Made by a program: the position numbers and the translations under genes
Source: Peptococcaceae bacterium UBA6116
GTDB taxonomy: Bacteria; Bacillota; Desulfitobacteriia; Desulfitobacteriales; Syntrophobotulaceae
Direction of reading: 5' to 3'
Length of the DNA stretch: 64,000 nucleotides
NCBI GenBank assembly: GCA_002423425.1
Contig: DIWC01000041.1
Span: forward strand, 1-64,000
Part shown: in pieces, positions 26,190-33,146 of the stretch
Numbering within the stretch: the stretch's first letter is position 1
Layout of the letters: each line of letters starts with the position of its first letter
The notes under the pieces: model-generated
Seen by the model: only the letters and a program-made list of their open reading frames with translations
Database searches by the model: none
What the model was told of the DNA's origin: nothing

Positions 26190-26654
26190 TTGTTGGAACG
26201 TTTAATAAAAACTATAAGTACGGAAGATACATTGAGTTTGGGAATAAGACTTGGTCAAAGTTTTCAGGGAGGAGAGGTTATTTGCCTCTATGGGGAACTT
26301 GGGGCAGGTAAGACTATTTTGGCTAAAGGCCTAGGCAAGGGGTTAGGGGTTGAAGAGGAGATTACAAGTCCTACTTTTACTTTGATTCGGGAGTACTGTG
26401 CGCAACCCACAGGGCTTAGGTTTATTCATATGGACCTTTACCGGCTTGTTTACCCTGAAGAAGCCGAAGTTATCGGTCTAACGGATTATTTTCAGGACGA
26501 CTGCGTATGTCTTATCGAGTGGCCGGAGATTATTGCAGAACTTCTGCCTGAGGACCGTTTGGAGATTAGGATTGAAGGAAGCGGCGATCTTTGCAGATTA
26601 ATATCTATTGTTCCTAAGGGAAAATGGGAGGCTCATGAAATACTTAACGATTGA
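26190..26654 (+). CDS. tsaE: tRNA t6A biosynthesis ATPase
   Basis: ATPase of the TsaB-TsaD-TsaE complex that loads threonylcarbamoyl onto A37 of ANN-decoding tRNAs. 154 residues with P-loop LYGELGAGKTILAKGL and SPTFTLIREY, both diagnostic. TTG 26190 is followed by another TTG at 26193; either may start. Its 3' end overlaps tsaB by 20 bases. Confidence 0.93.
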   Translation: MLERLIKTISTEDTLSLGIRLGQSFQGGEVICLYGELGAGKTILAKGLGKGLGVEEEITSPTFTLIREYCAQPTGLRFIHMDLYRLVYPEEAEVIGLTDYFQDDCVCLIEWPEIIAELLPEDRLEIRIEGSGDLCRLISIVPKGKWEAHEILND

Positions 26655-27345
26655 TACAACAACCAAAATTACAGCCCTAGCTTTGGCTGAAAGCGGTAAA
26701 TTAGTAGGAGAAGGTTTTCTGCATACAGGAAAGAACCATTCCGAGAGACTTATTCCTATGTTGGATCAACTGTTGAAGGCAGCTGATTGGAAGCTCGAAG
26801 AGCTTGATTTTCTTGGAGTGGTTCGTGGACCAGGCTCTTTTACAGGAATAAGGATAGGAATTGCCACTGCCCAAGGGTTGGCCCAGGTCCTAAAAATACC
26901 ATTGATAGGTATTACTTCTCTTGATACGCTTGCCTGGACGGGTTGGGGCAGATCAGAGGAAACGGTCGTAATCCTCGATGCCCGCAAGGGTGAGTGGTAT
27001 TATGCCAGGTACTGCTATACGGAGCACATGATATGCACTGATGGTCCTGCGGCGATAACGCCGGCTCACTTAACGGCAGAATTGGGAAAAATTGAAGGGA
27101 AATTTTTATTTGTTGGAGATGCAGTTTCCGGAGCTAAGGATTACCTGAAGGAAGTGCTCGGGGAAAAGGCTGTTATTCCCTTGGAATACCAGTATTTGCC
27201 GAGAGGGGCTTATGCAGCTTGTGAGGTCTGGAGAAATTGGCCGGCCAATGGAAAATGCTCAGCTGAAACTTATGGGAAGGTCGAGCCTTTCTATCTAAGG
27301 CTTTCCGAAGCAGAAGTCAATTTTGGAAGGAAACTTAGCAAATAG
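26635..27345 (+). CDS. tsaB: tRNA t6A biosynthesis protein TsaB
   Basis: Non-catalytic partner of TsaD in the ASKHA fold. 236 residues from ATG 26635, which has GGGAGG just upstream; the frame also extends to 26608. LTIDTTTKITALALAESGK and RGPGSFTGIRIGIATAQGLA are TsaB signatures. It overlaps tsaE and precedes rimI. Confidence 0.92.
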   Translation: MKYLTIDTTTKITALALAESGKLVGEGFLHTGKNHSERLIPMLDQLLKAADWKLEELDFLGVVRGPGSFTGIRIGIATAQGLAQVLKIPLIGITSLDTLAWTGWGRSEETVVILDARKGEWYYARYCYTEHMICTDGPAAITPAHLTAELGKIEGKFLFVGDAVSGAKDYLKEVLGEKAVIPLEYQYLPRGAYAACEVWRNWPANGKCSAETYGKVEPFYLRLSEAEVNFGRKLSK

Positions 27346-27428
27346 TATTAGGCAATGGGATTAAAGTTGATATCAGTATTGCTGTTTGGATCATATTATA
27401 AAAAAAATAAGTTTACTGGGTGGTAGGA

Positions 27429-27923
27429 ATGGAAAACAGAACTGAGGTTCAACAGCATAACAAAGAGGAGATACCGAAAGAAGCGATCAGAATTCGCCCG
27501 ATGGTAGTAGAAGATATTCCAATGGTTGTAGCAATTGAAGAGGTCTCGTTTCCGACTCCTTGGACGACAGAGTCTTTTGTCTCGGAATTGAAAGATAATA
27601 ACCTGGCACGCTATTATTGTTTAGAAATAAATAATAAAGTTATCGGATATATGGGCCTTTGGCTGGTAATTGGCGAAGCACATATTACTAATGTCGCTAT
27701 CTGGCCCGGATGTCGCGGTCAGGGGTGGGGAGAATATCTGATGCTCAATGTGATGAACGAAATGAGAAAACTAGGAATTTCTAGTATAACATTAGAAGTC
27801 AGAGTGTCCAACACTACGGCTCAGAATCTGTATCAAAAACTGGGTTTTAAACCGGCAGGATTACGGAAAAGGTATTATTCTGATAACATGGAGGATGCTA
27901 TTATCATGTGGGCACATCTTTAA
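27429..27923 (+). CDS. rimI: Ribosomal-protein-S18-alanine N-acetyltransferase-like
   Basis: GNAT acetyltransferase of the RimI group, commonly encoded between tsaB and tsaD. 164 residues with VEDIPMVVAIEEVSFPTPWT near the N-terminus, acetyl-CoA-binding CRGQGWGEYLMLN and NLYQKLGFKPAGLRKRYY with DNMEDAIIM at the end, all RimI hallmarks. GTG 27420 is in frame, but ATG 27429 follows GGTAGG and is preferred. The true substrate in Firmicutes may be broader than S18. Confidence 0.9.
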   Translation: MENRTEVQQHNKEEIPKEAIRIRPMVVEDIPMVVAIEEVSFPTPWTTESFVSELKDNNLARYYCLEINNKVIGYMGLWLVIGEAHITNVAIWPGCRGQGWGEYLMLNVMNEMRKLGISSITLEVRVSNTTAQNLYQKLGFKPAGLRKRYYSDNMEDAIIMWAHL

Positions 27924-27944
27924 TACTTTGCAGGGGGAATTTGT

Positions 27945-28967
27945 TTGTCAAAGAAAAAGGACATAATAATACTGGGTATAGAGACAAGCTGTGATGAAAC
28001 ATCTGCAGCAGTATTGAGCAATGGCCAGGAACTACGGAGTCAGGTAATTTCATCCCAGATTGAAACGCATCAAAAGTATGGCGGAGTGGTTCCCGAGATT
28101 GCTTCGAGGGAGCATTGTCTTCATATCAGAGATGTTGTTCAGCAAACTCTTGACGAGGCAAAAACAGATTTCAAAAGTCTTTCAGCTATAGCCGTTACCT
28201 ATGGCCCGGGGCTGGTAGGGTCTCTTCTGGTTGGCGTTGCCGCCGCTAAAGCCATGGCATATGCGGCAGGCATTCCATTAATAGGAGTAAATCACCTCGA
28301 AGGGCATGTCTATGCCAATTTTCTGGAACATCCCAACTTGGAGTTCCCGGTTTTAGCATTATTGGTTTCGGGGGGGCATACAAACTTGTTATTATTTGAA
28401 GAACATCTTAAGTTTCAGGTGTTAGGGAGTACCAGAGATGACGCAGCAGGGGAAGCCTTTGATAAGGTAGCCCGAACTTTGGGATTAGGCTATCCGGGTG
28501 GGCCGCATATTCAAAAGGCCGGGGCGTTAGGAGATCCGGGTGCTTTTGCATTTCCACGGTCTATGCTCGAAGCTGGAAGTCTCGATTTTAGTTTTAGTGG
28601 CTTAAAGTCAGCAGTTTTGAATACTTTAAATACTGCCAAAATGAAGGGAGAAAATTTAAATACGAATGACCTCGCAGCATCTTTTCAATCTGCGGTTGTG
28701 GAGGTACTTGTAATCAAAGCAGTAAAGGCTTTGGGGAAAGTTCCCCATGTCAAAACTTTTGCTTTAGCGGGAGGAGTTGCAGCTAACTCATTATTGAGGG
28801 ATTCTCTGGCCAGGGAGTTATCACGGCGTGACCTAAGTTTTGTTTATCCCTCAGTCCGTCTTTGTACGGATAATGGAGCAATGATAGCAGTTGCGGGATA
28901 CTATCATTTTTTAGAAGGAAAGTATGCTTCCTGGAAACTAAATGCGAATCCGGGGTTAAGTATTTAA
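27945..28967 (+). CDS. tsaD: tRNA N6-adenosine threonylcarbamoyltransferase
   Basis: Transfers threonylcarbamoyl from its AMP ester to tRNA A37. 340 residues with GIETSCDETSAAVLSNG, metal-binding His in GVNHLEGHVYANF, VSGGHTNLLLFE and the late CTDNGAMIAVAGYY. TTG start with AGGGGGAA upstream. It completes the tsaE-tsaB-rimI-tsaD run. The following intergenic region carries DnaA and Spo0A boxes. Confidence 0.95.
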   Translation: MSKKKDIIILGIETSCDETSAAVLSNGQELRSQVISSQIETHQKYGGVVPEIASREHCLHIRDVVQQTLDEAKTDFKSLSAIAVTYGPGLVGSLLVGVAAAKAMAYAAGIPLIGVNHLEGHVYANFLEHPNLEFPVLALLVSGGHTNLLLFEEHLKFQVLGSTRDDAAGEAFDKVARTLGLGYPGGPHIQKAGALGDPGAFAFPRSMLEAGSLDFSFSGLKSAVLNTLNTAKMKGENLNTNDLAASFQSAVVEVLVIKAVKALGKVPHVKTFALAGGVAANSLLRDSLARELSRRDLSFVYPSVRLCTDNGAMIAVAGYYHFLEGKYASWKLNANPGLSI

Positions 28968-28995
28968 ATAAAAAGAAACATATCGACAAAATTAG

Positions 28996-29027
28996 TTATC
29001 CACAAGCTTTGTGGATAATGTGGATAA
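28996..29027. promoter_or_regulatory. Cluster of three perfect DnaA boxes
   Basis: TTATCCACA at 28996-29004, and its reverse complement TGTGGATAA at 29010-29018 and 29019-29027, the last two in direct abutment. No dnaA, dnaN or other origin gene is near, so this is more likely a DnaA-binding cluster or titration site than oriC. Confidence 0.8.
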
Positions 29028-29124
29028 GACCAATAAAAACAGGTAATTTCTCTATCGGGCTTGGGGATAATTAATAGGCAAAAAAACTGAATAAAATACT
29101 ATTATCAAACAGTAACACTAAAAG

Positions 29125-29152
29125 TGTCGAAAAATAAGCCTAATTTGTCGAA
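29125..29152 (+). promoter_or_regulatory. Pair of Spo0A-type boxes
   Basis: TGTCGAA occurs at 29125-29131 and 29146-29152, in the same orientation and 21 bp apart, that is two helical turns. A near match (TGTCGAT on the minus strand) lies at about 28981-28988, next to the DnaA boxes. They lie 43-70 bases upstream of the cyclo-ligase gene. Confidence 0.6.
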
Positions 29153-29194
29153 AGAATAATAAATCACGAGGAGATTGTTTGGAGTAGGTTAACC

Positions 29195-29764
29195 ATGACG
29201 GATAAACAAAAAGTCAGAAACTTGGCGCTTGAAAAAAGAATGGAACTCGGTGCAATCCAACGAAGCGCAAAAAGCGCCCAAATACTGAATAAAATAATTT
29301 CTTTGCCGGAATTCAATAATTCCTCAACAATTATGGTTTACCTCAGTTATAAGGACGAGGTTGAGACTATCGGTATTGCTGCTGAAACACTAAAGGCCGG
29401 GAAACGGTTACTCATACCGTATTGTCAAAAAAAAATGATTATCGCTTGCCAAATAACCGATATCGAAAATGATGTTCTTCCGGGTATGTTTGGCATACGC
29501 GAGCCCCGTCTGGATAAAATCAGACCTGTCCCGCCTCAAGAAATTGATCTTGTTTTAGTGCCGGGACTAGCTTTTGATTATCATGGAAACAGAATAGGTT
29601 TTGGCGGAGGATATTATGACCGGTTTCTGCCTCTTCTTCGGGACGATGCCAAAATTCTAGGGATATCCTTTTTTTGCCAGTTAGTACAAGAAATTAAACC
29701 GGAGGAACATGATTGCAAAATGTCTTTGCTAGTCACGGAAAATGGTGTAATCTATCCTGGGTAG
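29195..29764 (+). CDS. 5-formyltetrahydrofolate cyclo-ligase
   Basis: Converts 5-formyl-THF to 5,10-methenyl-THF with ATP (YgfA/YqgN/MTHFS family). 189 residues. The family C-terminal motif GNRIGFGGGYYDRFLP is clear, preceded by DLVLVPGLAFD; the N-terminal basic segment RNLALEKRMEL is also typical. The start follows a weak GGAGTAGG about ten bases upstream. The promoter region carries Spo0A-like boxes. Confidence 0.92.
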   Translation: MTDKQKVRNLALEKRMELGAIQRSAKSAQILNKIISLPEFNNSSTIMVYLSYKDEVETIGIAAETLKAGKRLLIPYCQKKMIIACQITDIENDVLPGMFGIREPRLDKIRPVPPQEIDLVLVPGLAFDYHGNRIGFGGGYYDRFLPLLRDDAKILGISFFCQLVQEIKPEEHDCKMSLLVTENGVIYPG

Positions 29765-29826
29765 ACATTTGTCTGCACACAGTGTAAACAGTTAAAATGT
29801 AATCATACAGCTTCTACTCCGTGTAA

Positions 29827-30114
29827 AAATGCAGGACTGAAGATCCGCTATGTCGTAATGATCCTGAGTGCCGAAAAAAACGCCGGGATTTGCTGGCTAA
29901 AATTAATGCTTCTATAGGGATAAAAAAACAAATTCTTGTTTGCACCGGAACAGGCTGTGTTTCTTCCGGTTCGCAAAAATTGATTGAGATATTGCGTAAG
30001 GAATTGGCTGACAGGAACCTGGATGAGTCCGTCGGCGTCCGTTCGACCGGCTGCCATGGTTTTTGTGAACAGGGATCAATTCTAATAATTGAGCCCGATA
30101 AAACATTTCAATGA
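29827..30114 (+). pseudogene. HydB/NuoF-like N-terminal domain remnant
   Basis: The frame contains ILVCTGTGCVSSGSQKLIEI and GVRSTGCHGFCEQGSILI, the thioredoxin-like [2Fe-2S] N-terminal domain of NADH-linked hydrogenase and NuoF-type subunits (four Cys). It then stops at 30114 where the FMN/NADH domain should continue. A TTG at 29890 could start a 74-residue protein, but a real subunit has about 600 residues. The next frame is a piece of a different enzyme, so a deletion joined them. Confidence 0.75.
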
Positions 30115-30365
30115 GAAATTCTGAAGCTTTGAATACTCATTCTTCGGAAGAACTCGCTGAGATTAATCCTACGGACGCTAAAAAACTTAAAGTTAACGAT
30201 GGCGAAAGAGTTGAAATTGCTTCCCGCAGGGGGAAAATAAAAACCAGAGTCAGAGTAACGGAAAGAGTGTCAGCCGGAATGGTCTTTATGACTTTTCATT
30301 ATAAGGAATCCCCCGTTAATGTTTTAACCAACGCTGCTTGTGATAAAGTAGCCGGTACTTATTAG
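30111..30365 (+). pseudogene. fdhA: Formate dehydrogenase alpha C-terminal remnant
   Basis: EINPTDAKKLKVNDGERVEI, then RRGKIKTRVRVTERVSAGMV and FMTFHYKESPVNVLTN, match the molybdopterin dinucleotide-binding C-terminal domain of FdhA-type enzymes. Only 84 residues of an expected 700-900 remain. It overlaps the HydB-like remnant by four bases. The pair may be the scar of a lost formate dehydrogenase/hydrogenase operon. Confidence 0.78.
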
Positions 30366-30409
30366 TATAAGGTATGTGCGGTTAAAATAGACAAAATAAA
30401 GAAGTGAAG

Positions 30410-30479
30410 AAACAAAGGAGTAACCACGGTAAGCGAGGCATGGAAGCGTTAGAGACGAAAAGTGGTTACTCCTTTGTTT
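30410..30479. repeat. 18-bp perfect inverted repeat, 34-base loop
   Basis: Arms 30410-30427 and 30462-30479 are fully complementary (AAACAAAGGAGTAACCAC and its reverse). The right arm ends seven bases before the ATG of the NYN-domain gene. There is no T-run after the stem, so it is not a normal terminator. It may be a processed RNA hairpin, a translational control element or a MITE. Confidence 0.8.
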
Positions 30480-30486
30480 ATATAGG

Positions 30487-31425
30487 ATGAGTAAGAAAGG
30501 AGAAAAGACCTCTTTATCTGCATTTGCCTGTCACTCCTTGTCCCAGAATGTCATATACTGTAAAGAAAATAATTCGAAAAGCGGGGTATTTCCATTGAAG
30601 GCAATAGGATTTGTGGACTACGAGAATATCTGGGAAGGCCTTCATGAATATGGTTATAGACTTAAACCGGAAGAATTCATTCAGCTTCTGGAAAACTACT
30701 CCGGTCATATCGGAGCGGACCTTCAGGCAGTTTACCTTTATGCTAACTTCGACAAAGAAGAATTTTGGAGAACACAGACTGCTTTCGAAAAGAAGAATAT
30801 CTTTACGCGTCATGTCTATGGGAAAAATAATTATGCCAATACTGAGATACGTAATAATGCAGCAGACACAGAACTGATGCTCGAAGTCCAGGAAATACTT
30901 TTAACCAGACATAAAGCTGCAGATGTTTTTCTGTTGTTCACCGGGGACGGCGATTTTCTGCCGATTATCCGGAGAATACGTGCTTGGGGTAAAGAAGTTA
31001 GAATTATTGGAGTGAAGAATAAAATTCACCATTCATTACATCCTTATTGTGAAAATTTCGATGTTTTTTGTAATCTCTTAAATAAGGATTACGCAAAGTA
31101 TTATCCCAATGATGATTTGCTCAAGGGCTTAAAATTGATAGCGGAAATGCAGAAAATGCTTACCTATGTAGCTTCAACGAGGGTTCGGACCCACCTGAGC
31201 AAGAGTTTGGAGAGAAATATATCTGAAATTAAAGAGTTTATCCAATACCTAATAGCGGAAGATATTCTTATTGAAAAGGAATTTCATGATTCAAACCTAT
31301 TGATAAAAAAAACAAAAATATATTTATTGAATTTATCTAATCCGGTTGTTGTCGATACTTTAGGTGATGATGTCAATCAACTAGCTAGCCGCTATGCGAA
31401 ATTGACTCGGGATATATCTGAATGA
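30487..31425 (+). CDS. NYN/PIN-like domain protein (LabA/DUF88 family)
   Basis: 312 residues as written. AIGFVDYENIWEGLHEYGY starts an NYN domain, and the acidic residues in NNAADTELMLEVQEIL and LLFTGDGDFLPIIRRIRAWG are those of NYN nucleases (LabA group). The C-terminal about 100 residues form a winged-helix-like segment (SLERNISEIKEFIQYLIAED). The NYN domain begins around residue 37, so TTG 30595 is an alternative start giving about 276 residues; neither start has a strong RBS. Likely an RNA-acting ribonuclease; its target is unknown. The long hairpin just upstream could be its control element or substrate. Confidence 0.75.
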   Translation: MSKKGEKTSLSAFACHSLSQNVIYCKENNSKSGVFPLKAIGFVDYENIWEGLHEYGYRLKPEEFIQLLENYSGHIGADLQAVYLYANFDKEEFWRTQTAFEKKNIFTRHVYGKNNYANTEIRNNAADTELMLEVQEILLTRHKAADVFLLFTGDGDFLPIIRRIRAWGKEVRIIGVKNKIHHSLHPYCENFDVFCNLLNKDYAKYYPNDDLLKGLKLIAEMQKMLTYVASTRVRTHLSKSLERNISEIKEFIQYLIAEDILIEKEFHDSNLLIKKTKIYLLNLSNPVVVDTLGDDVNQLASRYAKLTRDISE

Positions 31426-31447
31426 TTGACCTCAAGTTCAAATAAAT

Positions 31448-31473
31448 AGATGTCCCAAAAAGTTGGGACATCT
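31448..31473. terminator. Bidirectional terminator between convergent genes
   Basis: AGATGTCCCA (31448-31457) pairs with TGGGACATCT (31464-31473), with A-rich and T-poor flanks. It sits between the NYN gene and the small minus-strand gene. Confidence 0.65.
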
Positions 31474-31518
31474 AAAAGATTTAACAAAGATGCTGTTGGC
31501 TTCTTACACTGACACGTT

Positions 31519-31734
31519 CTAGAACAATCTTCTTGGAGGAGGAATCCTCAAATTAACACATACTCCTGAAGACGAGGATAATTCAAGAAGGCCGAGCACG
31601 TTAATCAATGATCCCGGGGCAATAAAGAAGCTAAAAAGATTAATGCCAGGCAGCGGGCCACAAGTTGGAGAAAGAGGGATTGGGCGACAACAACAATTGT
31701 TGCCGGCAAACAGAGAGCGGCGAAATAACGGCAT
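31519..31734 (-). CDS. Small hypothetical protein, Cys/Pro-rich
   Basis: 71 residues, basic at both ends, with a CCC triplet (residues 14-16), a further Cys-Gly-Pro and a hydrophobic centre (NLFSFFIAPGSLINVLGLLE). It is not a family I can name. The start is supported by an unusually good Shine-Dalgarno: AAGGAGG eight bases before ATG 31734. It is convergent with the NYN gene. A sporulation or envelope protein is possible because of size and composition, but that is a guess. Confidence 0.6.
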   Translation of the reverse strand: MPLFRRSLFAGNNCCCRPIPLSPTCGPLPGINLFSFFIAPGSLINVLGLLELSSSSGVCVNLRIPPPRRLF

Positions 31735-31967
31735 ATTTTGTTCCTCCTTATTATGATAAAGGTCATCCTTGTTAGGGACACGTATAAGAAAGAACCTTTC
31801 ATTTTTCTTTGAAATTTTTGGAGGAATGTCTTTGACTGCTTACGAAACCGCTAAAGTTTTTCTTCTTAGCTGACAGCATCTCTGGTTTGTCTATTGTATA
31901 ATATGCGCTTGTCTACAGTTGGTTCATAAAGAAACTGAAAATGTATGACGGAATATTCCTCATTTGA
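31735..31967. other. Intergenic region, nothing recognised
   Basis: Divergent spacer between the small minus-strand gene and the MarR regulator. It contains the leader of both transcripts. Apart from the promoter that starts at 31968, no gene, repeat or RNA motif was recognised. Confidence 0.5.
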
Positions 31968-31996
31968 TTGACAAAATAAATACCTTAGAATATATT
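31968..31996 (+). promoter_or_regulatory. Sigma-A promoter of the MarR gene
   Basis: TTGACA (31968-31973) and TATATT (31991-31996) at 17 bp spacing. Confidence 0.75.
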
Positions 31997-32010
31997 GAAA
32001 TTACAAATAG

Positions 32011-32023
32011 TTTGAGAATCAAA
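32011..32023. promoter_or_regulatory. FabT-like operator TTTGAGAATCAAA
   Basis: Inverted repeat TTTGA-N3-TCAAA immediately downstream of the promoter of the MarR gene. It matches the FabT-type operator of Firmicutes, so autorepression is likely. Confidence 0.65.
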
Positions 32024-32046
32024 ATATTTTAGCGAGTGGTGTTAGT

Positions 32047-32526
32047 TTGAATAACCTGTATGGAACCCTAAACGAACTCCTAGTAAAATTATTTAACGAT
32101 ATATTGCAAATTGAAGAACAAGCCCTAAAGGGAGATCAATTTCAAAATCTCTCTATAACGGAAATACACGTTATTGAAGCCATTGGCTTGGAATGTCTTC
32201 GAAATATGTCCGCTGTCGCTCGCGATCTCGATATTACCATAGGAACTTTGACCATTTCAATTAATAACCTTTTGCGCAAGGGATATGTCAATAGGGCCAG
32301 GAGTGAGGAAGATCGCCGTATTGTCTTGATTTCCTTAACCGAGAAGGGGGAACAGGCTTTCAGACATCACGCTGATTTCCATGATGAAATGATAAATACT
32401 ACTATTTCTAAGCTATCGGATGAAGAAATGAAAGTGCTAATCTCAGCGTTAGGAAATATCAATAGCTATTTCAAAAACAAGTATAATTTGAAGAACAGCC
32501 AAGGTAAATTGTCAAAAAAAATATGA
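32047..32526 (+). CDS. MarR-family regulator, FabT-like
   Basis: 159 residues with a winged-helix MarR fold: LSITEIHVIEAIGL, SAVARDLDITIGTLTISINNL, and the wing RSEEDRRIVLISLTEKG. The operator upstream (TTTGAGAATCAAA) is of the FabT type, which in other Firmicutes represses fatty-acid synthesis genes; here it precedes only the regulator itself and a degV fragment. DegV proteins bind fatty acids, so the old degV neighbour agrees with a lipid role. Start TTG 32047, with weak RBS GAGTGG. No fab genes are near in this window. Confidence 0.7.
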   Translation: MNNLYGTLNELLVKLFNDILQIEEQALKGDQFQNLSITEIHVIEAIGLECLRNMSAVARDLDITIGTLTISINNLLRKGYVNRARSEEDRRIVLISLTEKGEQAFRHHADFHDEMINTTISKLSDEEMKVLISALGNINSYFKNKYNLKNSQGKLSKKI

Positions 32527-32553
32527 AGATTAGAATTTATAGGGGAGAAAAAA

Positions 32554-32676
32554 ATGGCCATTAAAATTGTAACTGACAGCACATGTGATTTGCCCCAGCA
32601 TTTACTTAAGGAATCGAGAATAGCAATTGAGCGGCACATTTGGCTCGGCCGTCTTAGCCAAAGAAACATTGGCTGA
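32554..32676 (+). pseudogene. degV: degV N-terminal fragment
   Basis: AGGGGAG and ATG 32554 open a frame starting MAIKIVTDSTCDLPQHLL, the N-terminus of fatty-acid-binding DegV proteins (normally 280 residues). Identity is lost after about 24 codons and the frame stops at 32676. In another frame nearby the sequence reads GTFGSAVLAKETLADPF, of unknown origin. It looks like a truncated gene behind the FabT-like regulator. Confidence 0.72.
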
Positions 32677-32707
32677 CCCCTTCTTGGAAAGTAGCATCAT
32701 TCATGAA

Positions 32708-32736
32708 TTGACACATATATTTAATTATTCTAATAT
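32708..32736 (+). promoter_or_regulatory. Sigma-A promoter of the ArsR operon
   Basis: TTGACA (32708-32713) and TAATAT (32731-32736) at exactly 17 bp. An AT-rich palindromic stretch (around TTAATATTAA, 32738-32747) overlaps the start region and is a candidate ArsR operator. Confidence 0.8.
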
Positions 32737-32789
32737 ATTAATATTAAAATATATAAATAATGTTATTCCTGTTTAGAGGGAGTGGATTT

Positions 32790-33119
32790 TTGGAAACCTA
32801 TAGAATAAACCCTGAGTATTTTGAAAAAAAGGCGGAGCTCCTAAAGGCTCTTTCCCATCCTGCCAGGCTTTGTATTGTTAAAGGGTTGATAGACCAGGGG
32901 GAAAGCAATGTAATGAATATGCAAAGCTGTCTTAAAGTACCACAGTCCACGATTTCCCAGCATTTGTCTGTTTTAAGGTCAGCCGGCATCATTAAAGGGA
33001 GGCGTGAGGGAGTTGAGGTTTTTTACTCGGTTCAGAACGATAAGGCTAAGGCTATAATAGAGAAACTTTTTTCGGAAATATCGGAAGTAAATGAGGATAA
33101 AATGAATTTTGTGCCTTGA
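32790..33119 (+). CDS. ArsR-family regulator, likely thiol/persulfide sensing
   Basis: 109 residues from TTG 32790 (GAGGGAGTGG upstream); ATG 32760 is a longer alternative. The winged helix is VMNMQSCLKVPQSTISQHLS with the wing GRREGVEVFYSV. Two cysteines, in PARLCIVKGL and MQSCLKVP, are candidates for a dithiol or persulfide switch like BigR/SqrR; their spacing differs from those proteins, so this is only suggestive. It is followed after 27 bases by a sulfur-handling flavoprotein that it probably represses. Confidence 0.78.
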   Translation: METYRINPEYFEKKAELLKALSHPARLCIVKGLIDQGESNVMNMQSCLKVPQSTISQHLSVLRSAGIIKGRREGVEVFYSVQNDKAKAIIEKLFSEISEVNEDKMNFVP

Positions 33120-33146
33120 GCATAGCGAAAGGAATGTGATATTTAT

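Noticed and set aside
28996..29027. The chromosomal origin oriC
   Set aside because: No dnaA, dnaN, gidA or rpmH gene is near and there is no obvious AT-rich unwinding element with more boxes.
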